From assembly GCA_050186335.1 (NCBI GenBank), contig JBFWYO010000036.1, positions 1 to 42,871 on the forward strand: a stretch of 42,871 nucleotides of DNA. Reading direction: 5' to 3'. The stretch is from JBFWYO01 sp050186335. GTDB lineage: Bacteria > Pseudomonadota > Alphaproteobacteria > Bin65. Shown here one piece after another: positions 27,366-35,813 of the stretch. The position numbers and the translations under genes were made by a program. Within the stretch, counting starts at the first letter, position 1. Each line of letters begins with the position of its first letter. Below the pieces are notes generated by a model that was not told the origin of the DNA, searched no databases, and saw nothing but the letters and a program-made list of their open reading frames with translations.

Positions 27366-29528
27366 TTATTTTCGCACCTGCGGCGCGACCGGCGCAACCG
27401 CGGCCCGCCGCATGGCCGCGACGACCGCCGCCTCGGTCAGCAGTTCAGGCAGCGCTATGCCCTGCGGTGCGCCCGGCCCATAGACGACGTTGAAGGGAAT
27501 GCCGTAGCGGCCGAACGACGCGAGGTAGCGGGCAATGCGCTCGTCCGGGCGCGTCCAATCCGCGACCATGGCCACCGTTTTGGGTTCCTGCAGCAGCTTC
27601 GCGACCCGATCGCGCGAGAGTACGGCGCGCTTGTTAACCTTACAGGTCAGACACCAATCGGCAGTCACGTCGACGAAGACCACCCGCCCGCCGGCGATCA
27701 GCGCGGGGATGGCATCGAGTTCGAACGCCCGCCAATATGCCTCGCGCTGGGTCGACAGATATGCGCCCGGCGGCACCGGGGTCGGCACGACGAAGGCGGC
27801 AATGGCGGCGGCCACGATCAAGACGAACGCTGCGATTGTACGTGCGACACCCATACCGAGCCGCGAGCGCAACGCGAGAATCGCCAGCACGGCCGCCATC
27901 AATGCGGCCACGATCCATGCGTCGGTAGCGCCGGCCTGCTCGGCGAGGACGTCGAGCAACCAGACCGCGGAACCCAGCAGCGCGAGGCCGAGCACGAACT
28001 TCAGCTTGATCATCCACGATCCCGGCTTCGGCAGCCGGGTCGCCAGGCCGGGAAATGCCGCAACCAATAAATACGGCGCCGCCAGCCCGATGCCGAGCGC
28101 CGCGAACACCGCGACCGTCTCGAGCGCGCCGCCGGACAGTGCGAAGCCGATCGCCGTGCCGACGAACGGCGCCGAACACGGGGTCGCCATCGCGGTCGCG
28201 AAAGCGCCGGTGAGAAAATCGCCGACCAGCCCGCCGCGCGCGCGTCCGGCGCCATGCGCGACGCCGCCGAGCCGCGCCGGCAGCGCGATTTCGAACCAGC
28301 CGAACATGTTGCCCGCGAACAGCGTGAGCACCAGGACGAGCGCCACCAGGAATACCGGATGCTGGAACTGCATACCCCAGCCGATCGCCGCCCCGCCCGC
28401 CTTCAGCGCCGCCAGAATGCCGGCGAGCACCAGGAACGAAACGACAATGCCGGCGCAGGTGGCGAGGAACCGCCGGCGCACGTCGCGCCGCGCCGCGCCG
28501 CCGTGGCGCACCATGCCGAGCAGCTTGATCGACAGCACCGGCAGCACGCACGGCATGAGGTTGAGAATCAATCCGCCAAGCAGCGAAATGGCCAGAATCG
28601 AGATCCACTCCGCAATCTGGCGCGGCACGGCCGGTACTTCCGCGCCCGGCACAGTGGCCTTTCGCGTCTCGAATGCGCGCGCGCCGTCGACCAGCGTAAA
28701 CGTCAGATCGCCGCCCGGCGCCAGTTCGACCGTCGGCAGCGTATGAATCGGGAGGATAAACTGCGCGGTCTTGCCGCCGTCGCGCAGGATCACCTTGGGT
28801 TGGCCGAATAGCGCTTGTGTCGTGCCGTCAACGAACAGATCGGGATTGGCGAACCGGTCGGGCGTGGTTGCGGTCACCACCAGCGTGCGCACGCGGGAGA
28901 CGATTTCGGCACGCGTGATCGTGACACCGGGCGCGTCGATTTGCGGGACATGCGCGCGATACTTCGAGATCAGCGCCGCGAACATCGTATTCTGCACCGG
29001 CTGCACGGGCAGATCGAGCGACAGCGTTTCCTTGTACGGCACGCAGATCTCGTCGCACGTCAGATAATTCACTTCGGCGCGCAGTTTCGTGGCTTGCCCC
29101 GGCTGCTTGAGTGTGACATCGACCGGCAGGACGACCTCGCCGCTGTAGCCGAGCGTGGTGAATCCGAGCACGTCGAAGCGCATCGGCGCCGGCCAATGCA
29201 GGATCGCCGTCGCGACGTTCTGCGAACCGACCCATTCGAGCGACGGCGGATAGCCGGCGTCGCCCGGCGAGCGCCAGTAAATTTTCCACCCGGGCTTCAT
29301 CTTGAACTGCAACCCGATGGTCAGGCGCGCTTGGTCGCCGACGCCGCTCTGCGCCGCGACGAGGCGCACGGCGCCGTGCTCGTTGGTCGCCCAGTCGGAC
29401 GCCGCGGCGTCGGCCGCGCGCATGTGTCCGACCGCGCCCAAAATCGCGCTGCACACTAAAAATGCTAATATTTTCAATATGTTATAGAACAAGGACGGAT
29501 TGCCTCGAGGACCGATTTGTGTCGCCAC
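27366..29528 (-). CDS. DsbD/ScsB-type thiol:disulfide interchange protein
   Basis: The 720-residue membrane protein passes electrons from cytoplasmic thioredoxin to periplasmic thiols. It has a signal peptide and an exported N-terminal domain (about 45-300) with C158 and C162 (LTCDEICVPYK), then a CcdA-like domain (about 310-590) with C327 (NLMPCVLPVL) and C451 (TPCSAPFVG). The C-terminal thioredoxin-like domain (about 600-700) has C626 and C629 (DWCLTCKVNK). The large N-terminal domain with GYPPSLEW is nearer to ScsB than to E. coli DsbD. Start uncertain: GTG at 29528 gives a full signal peptide, and TTG starts slightly downstream are possible. It may keep periplasmic thiol proteins reduced, including SoxYZ 2 kb away; that link is inference. 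Confidence 0.9.
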   Translation of the reverse strand: MATQIGPRGNPSLFYNILKILAFLVCSAILGAVGHMRAADAAASDWATNEHGAVRLVAAQSGVGDQARLTIGLQFKMKPGWKIYWRSPGDAGYPPSLEWVGSQNVATAILHWPAPMRFDVLGFTTLGYSGEVVLPVDVTLKQPGQATKLRAEVNYLTCDEICVPYKETLSLDLPVQPVQNTMFAALISKYRAHVPQIDAPGVTITRAEIVSRVRTLVVTATTPDRFANPDLFVDGTTQALFGQPKVILRDGGKTAQFILPIHTLPTVELAPGGDLTFTLVDGARAFETRKATVPGAEVPAVPRQIAEWISILAISLLGGLILNLMPCVLPVLSIKLLGMVRHGGAARRDVRRRFLATCAGIVVSFLVLAGILAALKAGGAAIGWGMQFQHPVFLVALVLVLTLFAGNMFGWFEIALPARLGGVAHGAGRARGGLVGDFLTGAFATAMATPCSAPFVGTAIGFALSGGALETVAVFAALGIGLAAPYLLVAAFPGLATRLPKPGSWMIKLKFVLGLALLGSAVWLLDVLAEQAGATDAWIVAALMAAVLAILALRSRLGMGVARTIAAFVLIVAAAIAAFVVPTPVPPGAYLSTQREAYWRAFELDAIPALIAGGRVVFVDVTADWCLTCKVNKRAVLSRDRVAKLLQEPKTVAMVADWTRPDERIARYLASFGRYGIPFNVVYGPGAPQGIALPELLTEAAVVAAMRRAAVAPVAPQVRK

Positions 29529-29733
29529 GACTATAATCTCGGGCGCCTCCGAACACAGTCAAAACCCTTCACGTTTTGGTGTTGCGATGTCGCACCGGCC
29601 ACGCGCCGCGTACTGCGCACTTATCATAATTGAAGCGCATCGCCTTGTTCCAACCGCAATTCGGGACTAAGAATAATCGACGGGAAAAGCCGCACACCGC
29701 GGGGGCGATGTCGCGTATGGCAGGGTGTCGCCA

Positions 29734-30309
29734 ATGGCGAAGAAATCGGTGGCAGCGCATTACTTGACCGGTCAGGTTCTGGTCGCCATGCCCGGCATGC
29801 CCGATCCGCGCTTCGCCAAATCCGTCATCTACATGTGCGATCACAGCGACAAGGGCGCCATGGGCTTTGTGCTCAATCGGCCCGAAGCCGCGCTCGATTT
29901 CAAGGAGCTGCTCGATCATGTCGGCCTGGCCGAGGTAGCGATGCAGCGCGCAATTCCCATCCACATCGGCGGGCCCGTCGATGCCGGGCGCGGGTTTGTG
30001 CTGCATTCGAACGATTACGGCAGCGACGAAACGATCAAGGTGGATTCGATCTGCGCGGTGACCGCGTCGATCGATATTCTGCGCGATATCGCCGAGGGCG
30101 CGGGCCCGGCCAAATGTATCCTGGTGCTCGGCTACTCGGGCTGGGCGCCGGGCCAGCTGGAAAGCGAGCTGCAGGACAATGGCTGGCTGAACGCGCCGGC
30201 CGACGAGGAATTGCTGTTCGGCGTCGACAGCGCGCACAAATGGGAACACGCGCTGAAGAAAATCGGCATCTCCGCTTCGCACTTGTCGGCCACGGGCGGC
30301 CGCGCGTAA
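29734..30309 (+). CDS. YqgE/AlgH family protein
   Basis: The 191-residue protein has VLVAMPGMPDPRFAKSVIY, then GAMGFVLNRP and HIGGPVDAGRGFVLH, the usual YqgE/AlgH signature. The biochemical role of this family is not known; a regulatory role is suggested for AlgH. The start at the ATG at 29734 is preferred because AGGG lies 8 bases upstream; a GTG at 29725 is also in frame. Divergent from the DsbD-like gene over about 205 bases; convergent with soxA. Confidence 0.9.
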   Translation: MAKKSVAAHYLTGQVLVAMPGMPDPRFAKSVIYMCDHSDKGAMGFVLNRPEAALDFKELLDHVGLAEVAMQRAIPIHIGGPVDAGRGFVLHSNDYGSDETIKVDSICAVTASIDILRDIAEGAGPAKCILVLGYSGWAPGQLESELQDNGWLNAPADEELLFGVDSAHKWEHALKKIGISASHLSATGGRA

Positions 30310-30422
30310 CGTTCGCCAACTGAAAGTTCCGTCCGAACGCAGACTGTTCCGGCACTTTCGATCGACGCATCGGCTGGATAGCGCTTGTCCGGCGCGGCCG
30401 GAAGCTCAAAGGCCGACCGCCT

Positions 30423-31238
30423 TCACCGCCGGATCGCCGGCGTTTCCGAACGCAAACCCTGCGCGCGCCACATCAAATATAGTTCCAAGGCGACATATTC
30501 GGCGGCGCCCGGCGCGAACGGCTCGGCACGCACACCGACCAGGCACGACCGCAAGCGGCGGTGCAGCGAGCCTATGCCCTGCCATTCCAGGCGGTAGATC
30601 GGATAGCCGGTCGGCTGCCCCTGCGAAATGGTTTCGCCGAGCAGGCGCTTGCCCCAATTCTCGTCGTGGCACTGCGCGCAGGCGAGATTGAGCTGGCCCT
30701 GGCGCGTCGTATACAGCGCGCGGCCCGCTTCGAAGTACGGCTTCGCGGGACCGTCGACCCGCACGACGATCGGCAATCCCCGCGACTGGTGGGCGACATA
30801 GGCGGTCAGCGCCAGGAGATCGTCGGACTCATAAGCGAGCGGTGTTGCCTGCTGCCGTTCGGCGCGGCAATGCTGGATGCGCTGTTCCAGATTGAGCAGC
30901 TTGCCGGTGCCCGCGTCGACCTCGGGATAGCGCACGGCCACGCCCTTCATCGTGCCGGCGGCATCGCCATGGCACAAGGCGCAGGACTGGCCCGTGCGCC
31001 CCGCCGCGCGGCGCCAGAGTTCGGCGCCTTTGGCGACGAACAACATGCCCGGATTGGCCATGTCGTCATCCTGCATCGCGCGGGTTTCGGGCAACAGGAA
31101 TTCGGTGCCGGGGCGACGCTGCTCGGCCGGAATGGCGGGACGGTCCGGCGTCGCCTCGCCCCACGCCAGGCCGGCCGCGATCAGTCCAATTGCGAAGGGA
31201 CCAGCCGGCCAGACCCGCAACGCGCACCTGCCGGTCAT
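30423..31238 (-). CDS. soxA: SoxA, di-haem cytochrome c subunit of SoxAX
   Basis: The 271-residue exported cytochrome pairs with SoxX to attach a sulfur substrate to the SoxY cysteine in the periplasm. Haem sites: C86-A-L-C89-H90 and C187-A-Q-C190-H191. Likely haem ligands are C124 (IQHCR) and the active-site cysteine C232 (RLRSCLVG); TGYPIYRLEWQGIGSLHRRL in part (YRLEWQGIGS) is the family hallmark. Start ATG at 31238 overlaps the soxZ stop. It is last in the order hydroxylase-soxXYZA. No soxB or soxCD is seen. Confidence 0.95.
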   Translation of the reverse strand: MTGRCALRVWPAGPFAIGLIAAGLAWGEATPDRPAIPAEQRRPGTEFLLPETRAMQDDDMANPGMLFVAKGAELWRRAAGRTGQSCALCHGDAAGTMKGVAVRYPEVDAGTGKLLNLEQRIQHCRAERQQATPLAYESDDLLALTAYVAHQSRGLPIVVRVDGPAKPYFEAGRALYTTRQGQLNLACAQCHDENWGKRLLGETISQGQPTGYPIYRLEWQGIGSLHRRLRSCLVGVRAEPFAPGAAEYVALELYLMWRAQGLRSETPAIRR

Positions 31239-31555
31239 GCGACGGTCAGCTTGACCGCGGCGCGCGCGAGCTTGCCGGAATCGTCGCGCCACTCGAAGAT
31301 GAGTTCGCCGGTTTGGACCGCGACCGTGTGAAATACGATATACGGATTCGCGGCGATGGCTGGATACAAGTCGGCGCGGAACACCGGCTCGCCGTCGTAT
31401 CGGCATTCGAATCGATTGACGATATCGCGCGGAATTTTATTACCGGTGGCGTCCAGCCGGAAACCGGTTTCCATCGGATGCGCGAACAATGCGCGGATTT
31501 CGATTACTTCGCCCGGTTTGGCGTGCGACGGCATGCGGATGAGCGGTTGCGCCAT
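31235..31555 (-). CDS. soxZ: SoxZ, sulfur carrier subunit
   Basis: The 106-residue protein forms the SoxYZ heterodimer. SoxZ has the immunoglobulin-like fold and no catalytic cysteine. It shows IRMPSHAKPGEVIEIRALFAH and HPMETGFR in its first half, typical of SoxZ. No signal peptide: SoxZ is usually exported bound to SoxY through the Tat path. It lies 10 bases after soxY and overlaps soxA. Confidence 0.94.
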   Translation of the reverse strand: MAQPLIRMPSHAKPGEVIEIRALFAHPMETGFRLDATGNKIPRDIVNRFECRYDGEPVFRADLYPAIAANPYIVFHTVAVQTGELIFEWRDDSGKLARAAVKLTVA

Positions 31556-31565
31556 GGCGTGCGCC

Positions 31566-32042
31566 TCAATCTTCCAAACATGCGGCGAGCGTGATGACCA
31601 CCTCGGCCGTCGCCTGCCACCAGGTGCCGTCGTTCAACGCGGCGACGGCTGTTACCTTCTGCGTGTTCGCCAGGCGAATGCGCGTCGCCACCCGCGCCTT
31701 GCCGGCGCGCGGCCCCAGGTAAAAACTGCCGACATTGGGCTGCGGGTTGAGCGGCGCCAGAACATGGATCGATACCACATGCGCGGCCGCGGTCATCGGG
31801 CTGTCGACGGATACGGACAGCGGCATCGAGTTGCCGTTTTCGGCCACGACCGGCAGCTCGAGCTTGAGCTTGCCGGACCGGACCGGCGCGCCGCCGGTGA
31901 TGTCGCGCATCGCGGCGGCCATTGCCTCGGGCGTTGCGGCGGCCGGGCGCAACAGGACAATAGGCGCCACCAGGCCGGCTGCGCTCGTCGCCAGGAATGC
32001 CCGGCGCGACAAGGTCATCGGTTTCGCGCGATCGTCGTTCAT
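31566..32042 (-). CDS. soxY: SoxY, sulfur-carrying subunit with atypical C-terminus
   Basis: The 158-residue protein begins with a Tat signal (LSRRAFLATSAAGLVAP) and has the SoxY strands VSIHVLAPLNPQPNVGSFYLGP. SoxY carries the sulfur substrate on a cysteine near its end, normally in GGCGG. Here the end is ITLAACLED: the cysteine (C155) is kept but the glycines are replaced. The tail may therefore behave differently in SoxB or SoxCD binding. Start ATG at 32042 overlaps the soxX stop in ATGA; an ATG at 32018 is also possible. The identification is firm, the chemistry is inferred. Confidence 0.9.
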   Translation of the reverse strand: MNDDRAKPMTLSRRAFLATSAAGLVAPIVLLRPAAATPEAMAAAMRDITGGAPVRSGKLKLELPVVAENGNSMPLSVSVDSPMTAAAHVVSIHVLAPLNPQPNVGSFYLGPRAGKARVATRIRLANTQKVTAVAALNDGTWWQATAEVVITLAACLED

Positions 32043-32476
32043 TGTCGCAACGTCATCAGATAGGCGACCACGTCTTCGACCTGCTGCGCGGCCAGGATCG
32101 GCTTGCCGCGATACGCCGATGCGACACGGTTCAATCCGTCGATTCGATAATACGCCGGCATGACGGTATTTTCATTGAGTCGCGTCTGATCGATCACGCG
32201 CAACCGCAACTGGCCCTCGTTCAAACGCGCCGCGATGCCGGCGAGGCCGGGCGCAAGATTGCCGAACATCGGCGCCGCGGTCAGCGGCACGGCATGGCAC
32301 AGCACGCAATTGCCGGTCTCGCGCGCTTGGACGATGTCTCGGCCACGCAGCGGATCGCCCCTCTGGCCGGTCAGCGATTGCACGACCGCGTCGCCGGTCA
32401 CTCGGTACGCGACCGGCATTTCCGCAACGGCAGGGCCGCCCACGAACAACGCCAGCGCCGCCCAGCCCCAGCGCAC
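32039..32476 (-). CDS. soxX: SoxX, mono-haem cytochrome c subunit of SoxAX
   Basis: The 145-residue exported cytochrome has a signal peptide (ALALFVGGPAVAE), one haem site C57-V-L-C60-H61 and the methionine ligand M106 (VMPAYY), as in SoxX. It accepts electrons from the SoxA active site and passes them to the respiratory chain. GTG start, 10 bases after the stop of the molybdopterin subunit gene, so the sox genes are probably read with the hydroxylase. Confidence 0.92.
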   Translation of the reverse strand: MRWGWAALALFVGGPAVAEMPVAYRVTGDAVVQSLTGQRGDPLRGRDIVQARETGNCVLCHAVPLTAAPMFGNLAPGLAGIAARLNEGQLRLRVIDQTRLNENTVMPAYYRIDGLNRVASAYRGKPILAAQQVEDVVAYLMTLRQ

Positions 32477-32486
32477 GGCGCGGCGC

Positions 32487-34655
32487 CTACGCCTTTTTCA
32501 GGTCATGGTTCTTCAGCGGCAACGATCGTATTCGCTTGCCGGTCGCGGCGAAGATGGCGTTCAGAACGGCGGGTGCTGTCGGCGGCACCGCCGGTTCGCC
32601 GGCGCCGCCCCAGAACCCGCCGGTCGGCACCAGATGCACCTCGACCTTCGGCATCTCGCCGATGCGCAGCATGTCGTAGTCCGGGAAATTCGACTGTTCG
32701 ACGCGGCCATTCTTGATGGTGATCTCGCCGTACAGTGCCGCGGTGAGTCCCCAGACGACCGAGCCTTCGACTTGCGCCTTGACCGCGTCGGGATTGACCA
32801 CATGGCCGGTATCGAGCGCGCAGACGATGCGGTGAACCCGCAACCGGCCGCGCTGGTTGATCGACACTTCGGCGACCTGGGCGCAGTAACTGCCGTAGGC
32901 GTGACCGACGGCGATGCCGCGGAATACGCCCTCCGCCAGTTTGCTGCCCCAGCCGGCCTTTTCGGCCGCCACGTTCAAGACATTCTGCTCGCGCGGCGCC
33001 TTGGCCAACAGCTTGCGTCGGAATTGGTACGGATCCTGGCCGGCGGCGTGGGCCACTTCATCGATGAAAGATTCCAGGAAGAACGTATTCTGCGTGTGGC
33101 TGACCGCACGCCAGAATCCGACCGGCACCGCCGTATTGCGCATGGCGTAGTCGATCAGCACGTTCGGGAAGGCGTAGCTCATGTCGTGCAGCCCGGCGAG
33201 CGCGTGCAGATCGGCACCGGCGCCGACCCGGCCCGGAAATACCGACGCGATGATCGACTGGCCGGCGCTGCGATTCTGCCAAGCAATCGGTTCGCCCTTG
33301 GCATCGAGCCCGCAGACAAACTTCGCCATGGCGACCGGCCGATAGAACCCGTGTTGCATGTCCTCTTCGCGAGTCCAGGTCAACTTCACCGGCCGGCCGG
33401 GGACGGCCTTGGCGATCAGCACCGACTGCGTGACATAATCCTGGAACGCGCCGCGCCGGCCGAAGCCGCCGCCGACATGCAGCTTGGTGACTTCGACCTT
33501 GTCGAGCGGCAGACCGGCCGCCTCCGCCGCCGCCGCCGCGGACGATTCGCCGTTCTGAGTCGGCACCCACACTTCGAGCTTTTCCGGCGTGAAACGCGCC
33601 GTGCAGTTCATCGGCTCCATGGTCGCATGATTGAGGAACGGCGCCGCATACTCGGCCTGCACGATTTTGGCCGCCCCGGCCAGCGCCGCCTTCACGTCGC
33701 CGGTTTGCTTGGCGACCTTGGCGTCCGAAGCGTTCAAGCCTTCCTTGAGGAACGCGGCGATCGACGCACTTGAAAGTTGCGCGTTCGGGCCCTCGTCCCA
33801 GACGATGCGCAAAGCCTCCACCGCCCGCTGGGCGATCCAGGTGTTGTCGGCGATAACCGCAACCGCATTGGGTAACGAGACGATTTTCTGCACGCCCTTA
33901 ATCCGCGTCGCTTGCGCATCGTTGACGCTTTTCAGCGTGCCGCCGAACACCGGCGACTGGGCGATCGAGGCGTACAGCATGTCCGGCAGGCGAACGTCGA
34001 TTGCGAACACGGTCTTGGCCGCGACCTTATCGGCAATATCGAGCCGCTTCGTGGACTTGCCGAGCAGCTTCCAGTCCTTCGGGTCCTTGAGCTTGATCTC
34101 GGCCGGCGCCGGTTCGGACGCGGCCTGCGCAGCGACCGCGCCGAAGCGCAGCGCACGATTGCTGGTCGCGTGGGTGATGGTGGAATTGGCCGCCGTGCAT
34201 TCGCCGGGCTGCACTTTCCATTGTTTCGCCGCGGCGGCGATCAACATCGAGCGCGCCACCGCACCCGCCTTGCGCAGATATTCGTTCGAATCGCGGATCG
34301 ACCGGCTGCCGCCCGTCGACATCGAGCGGTAGATGCGGTTGCGCTTGAAATGGTCGCTGACCGACGCGTACTCGGCCTTCACCAGGCTCCAATCGCATTC
34401 CAGTTCTTCCGCCACCAGCATGGCCAGGCCGGTGAAACTGCCCTGGCCGATCTCCGAGCGCGCAATGCGGATGGTGATGGCATCGTTTGGCTCGATCACG
34501 ATCCATGCCGTGACTTCGGAACCGGCGGGCGCGGCCTTGGCGTTGCGCGCGAACTTGCCGTCGGCGGCCAGGTTGAAACCGAGCGTCAGTCCGCCGCCGA
34601 CGGCGGCGGCGCTGACCAGGAAATTGCGACGGGAAACGACGGGCGACATGCTCAT
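32487..34655 (-). CDS. molybdopterin subunit of an exported molybdenum hydroxylase (IorB-like)
   Basis: The 722-residue protein is of the xanthine dehydrogenase/aldehyde oxidase family, in the single-chain form of isoquinoline 1-oxidoreductase beta. A Tat signal SRRNFLVSAAAVGGG shows it is exported. Motifs include EIGQGSFTGLAMLVAEEL in part (SEIGQGSF), GGGFGRRGAFQDYV, FWRAVSHTQNTFFLE and GGAGEPAVPP with the catalytic glutamate. It needs the molybdenum cofactor and its 2Fe-2S partner (next gene upstream) and would hydroxylate an aldehyde or aromatic heterocycle outside the cytoplasm. Relatives usually use a cytochrome c acceptor; here SoxX is next. The substrate is unknown. Confidence 0.9.
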   Translation of the reverse strand: MSMSPVVSRRNFLVSAAAVGGGLTLGFNLAADGKFARNAKAAPAGSEVTAWIVIEPNDAITIRIARSEIGQGSFTGLAMLVAEELECDWSLVKAEYASVSDHFKRNRIYRSMSTGGSRSIRDSNEYLRKAGAVARSMLIAAAAKQWKVQPGECTAANSTITHATSNRALRFGAVAAQAASEPAPAEIKLKDPKDWKLLGKSTKRLDIADKVAAKTVFAIDVRLPDMLYASIAQSPVFGGTLKSVNDAQATRIKGVQKIVSLPNAVAVIADNTWIAQRAVEALRIVWDEGPNAQLSSASIAAFLKEGLNASDAKVAKQTGDVKAALAGAAKIVQAEYAAPFLNHATMEPMNCTARFTPEKLEVWVPTQNGESSAAAAAEAAGLPLDKVEVTKLHVGGGFGRRGAFQDYVTQSVLIAKAVPGRPVKLTWTREEDMQHGFYRPVAMAKFVCGLDAKGEPIAWQNRSAGQSIIASVFPGRVGAGADLHALAGLHDMSYAFPNVLIDYAMRNTAVPVGFWRAVSHTQNTFFLESFIDEVAHAAGQDPYQFRRKLLAKAPREQNVLNVAAEKAGWGSKLAEGVFRGIAVGHAYGSYCAQVAEVSINQRGRLRVHRIVCALDTGHVVNPDAVKAQVEGSVVWGLTAALYGEITIKNGRVEQSNFPDYDMLRIGEMPKVEVHLVPTGGFWGGAGEPAVPPTAPAVLNAIFAATGKRIRSLPLKNHDLKKA

Positions 34656-34667
34656 GGCGTCTCTCCC

Positions 34668-35114
34668 TTAGCCTTTCGCCGCATCGTGAATTGCGGCGCG
34701 GATGCGTGCATAGGTGCCGCAGCGGCAGATATTCGTCATCGCGGCGTCGATATCGGCATCGGTCGGCTTCGGCTTTTCGGCCAACAGTGCGGCCGCAGCC
34801 ATCATTTGGCCCGATTGGCAATAGCCGCATTGCGGCACTTCATGCGCGCGCCACGCCTTCTGCACCGGATGGTTGGCGGTCGGCGACAGGCCTTCGATGG
34901 TGGTGATACTGGCGTTCGACAACACGCCGATCGGCAGCGAGCAGGAGCGCGCGATCTTGCCGTCGACATGCACCGAGCAGGAGCCGCAGGCGGCGACGCC
35001 GCAGCCGTATTTTGTGCCGGTCAGTCCGATCAGATCGCGCAGCACCCAAAGCAGGGGCATTTCGGCATCGGCGTCGATTTCGTGCAGCTTGCCGTTAATA
35101 TTCAGTTTGACCAT
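34668..35114 (-). CDS. 2Fe-2S subunit of the molybdenum hydroxylase (IorA-like)
   Basis: The 148-residue protein has two [2Fe-2S] clusters: ferredoxin-type C38, C43, C46, C58 (CGVAACGSC) and four-helix type C96, C99, C130, C132 (CGYCQSG, CRCG). It hands electrons from the molybdenum site to an acceptor. It is the first gene of the operon. It has no signal peptide, so export bound to the Tat-exported partner is expected. A divergent promoter region lies upstream. Confidence 0.94.
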   Translation of the reverse strand: MVKLNINGKLHEIDADAEMPLLWVLRDLIGLTGTKYGCGVAACGSCSVHVDGKIARSCSLPIGVLSNASITTIEGLSPTANHPVQKAWRAHEVPQCGYCQSGQMMAAAALLAEKPKPTDADIDAAMTNICRCGTYARIRAAIHDAAKG

Positions 35115-35387
35115 TTCCTGTTCTCCCAGAACGCCGACCGACTGGTGCGGAAGCAGGCCGGCGGTCGATCCAATCGCGTTAAGTAAATGCTAGCACGCGG
35201 CGTGCTGCACTGTCGCCGCACGGCGTCCGCGCGACCGGCGGGGGCGTGGTCAAATGTCTGTGAGGACACCGGTTGCGCCGCAGCGCGATATGGAGTGTTG
35301 TCCAGGGTCGCGGCGGTTCCGAACTTGGCTTATAGTGCAAAGCGGTACGCCGGAGTGCAGGCCGGCCCCCCGGGGGGAGTTATTGCG
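35115..35387. other. divergent intergenic region
   Basis: These 273 bases lie between the hydroxylase-sox operon (minus) and a membrane-protein gene (plus). They are likely to hold both promoters. No regulatory motif stands out. Confidence 0.4.
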
Positions 35388-35810
35388 ATGTTTCTGCGGA
35401 ATTTATCGGTTGCGTTGGTGGGCGGAGCGATCGGCGGTGGTGCCACCACGCTGTTCATTTGGCTGCTCGGCGCGCTGGGCGTGCCGGCGATGCTCGGTAT
35501 GACCGCGCCGCCGGTCGAGATCACCAAGGGCTTTATTTACCGTACGCTGGTTTGGGGCGGCATCTGGGGCGCGGTGCTGATGCTGCCGGTGCTCCGCCGG
35601 CAATGGTTCTGGCGCGGCGTGTTGTTGTCGCTGCTGCCCACGGCGGCGCTGTTCTTCTATTTCTTCCCGAGGCAGCAGCTCGGCATGTTCGGCATGAACG
35701 CCGGCATTGGCCTGCCGATCATGGCGCTCGTGGCGAATTTCCTCTGGGGCATCGTGGCGGCGCTGTGGTTCTACGCGGCCGCCCAGGACAATGGGCGCCG
35801 CTTCGCCTGA
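35388..35810 (+). CDS. small four-helix membrane protein, function unknown
   Basis: The 140-residue protein has hydrophobic helices at about 8-30, 50-70, 75-93 and 108-130. The start at 35388 follows a GGGGGGAG ribosome site; the upstream part of the frame is not protein-like. I do not recognise a family with known function. It ends 3 bases from the convergent M16 gene. A 7-bp stem (CGCCTGA / TCAGGCG, 35804-35820) at the junction could stop both transcripts, but the T-tract is poor. Confidence 0.75.
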   Translation: MFLRNLSVALVGGAIGGGATTLFIWLLGALGVPAMLGMTAPPVEITKGFIYRTLVWGGIWGAVLMLPVLRRQWFWRGVLLSLLPTAALFFYFFPRQQLGMFGMNAGIGLPIMALVANFLWGIVAALWFYAAAQDNGRRFA

Positions 35811-35813
35811 GCT

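Noticed and set aside
30310..30422. Terminator between yqgE and soxA
   Set aside because: An imperfect GAAAGTTCCG / CCGGCACTTTC pairing with a long loop and no T-run is too weak.
30423..32476. Complete Sox thiosulfate-oxidation cluster
   Set aside because: soxB, soxC and soxD are not found in this window, so a full pathway cannot be claimed.
32235..33773. 512-codon open frame on the plus strand across soxX and the hydroxylase
   Set aside because: It is antisense to a protein with clear family motifs and shows none of its own.
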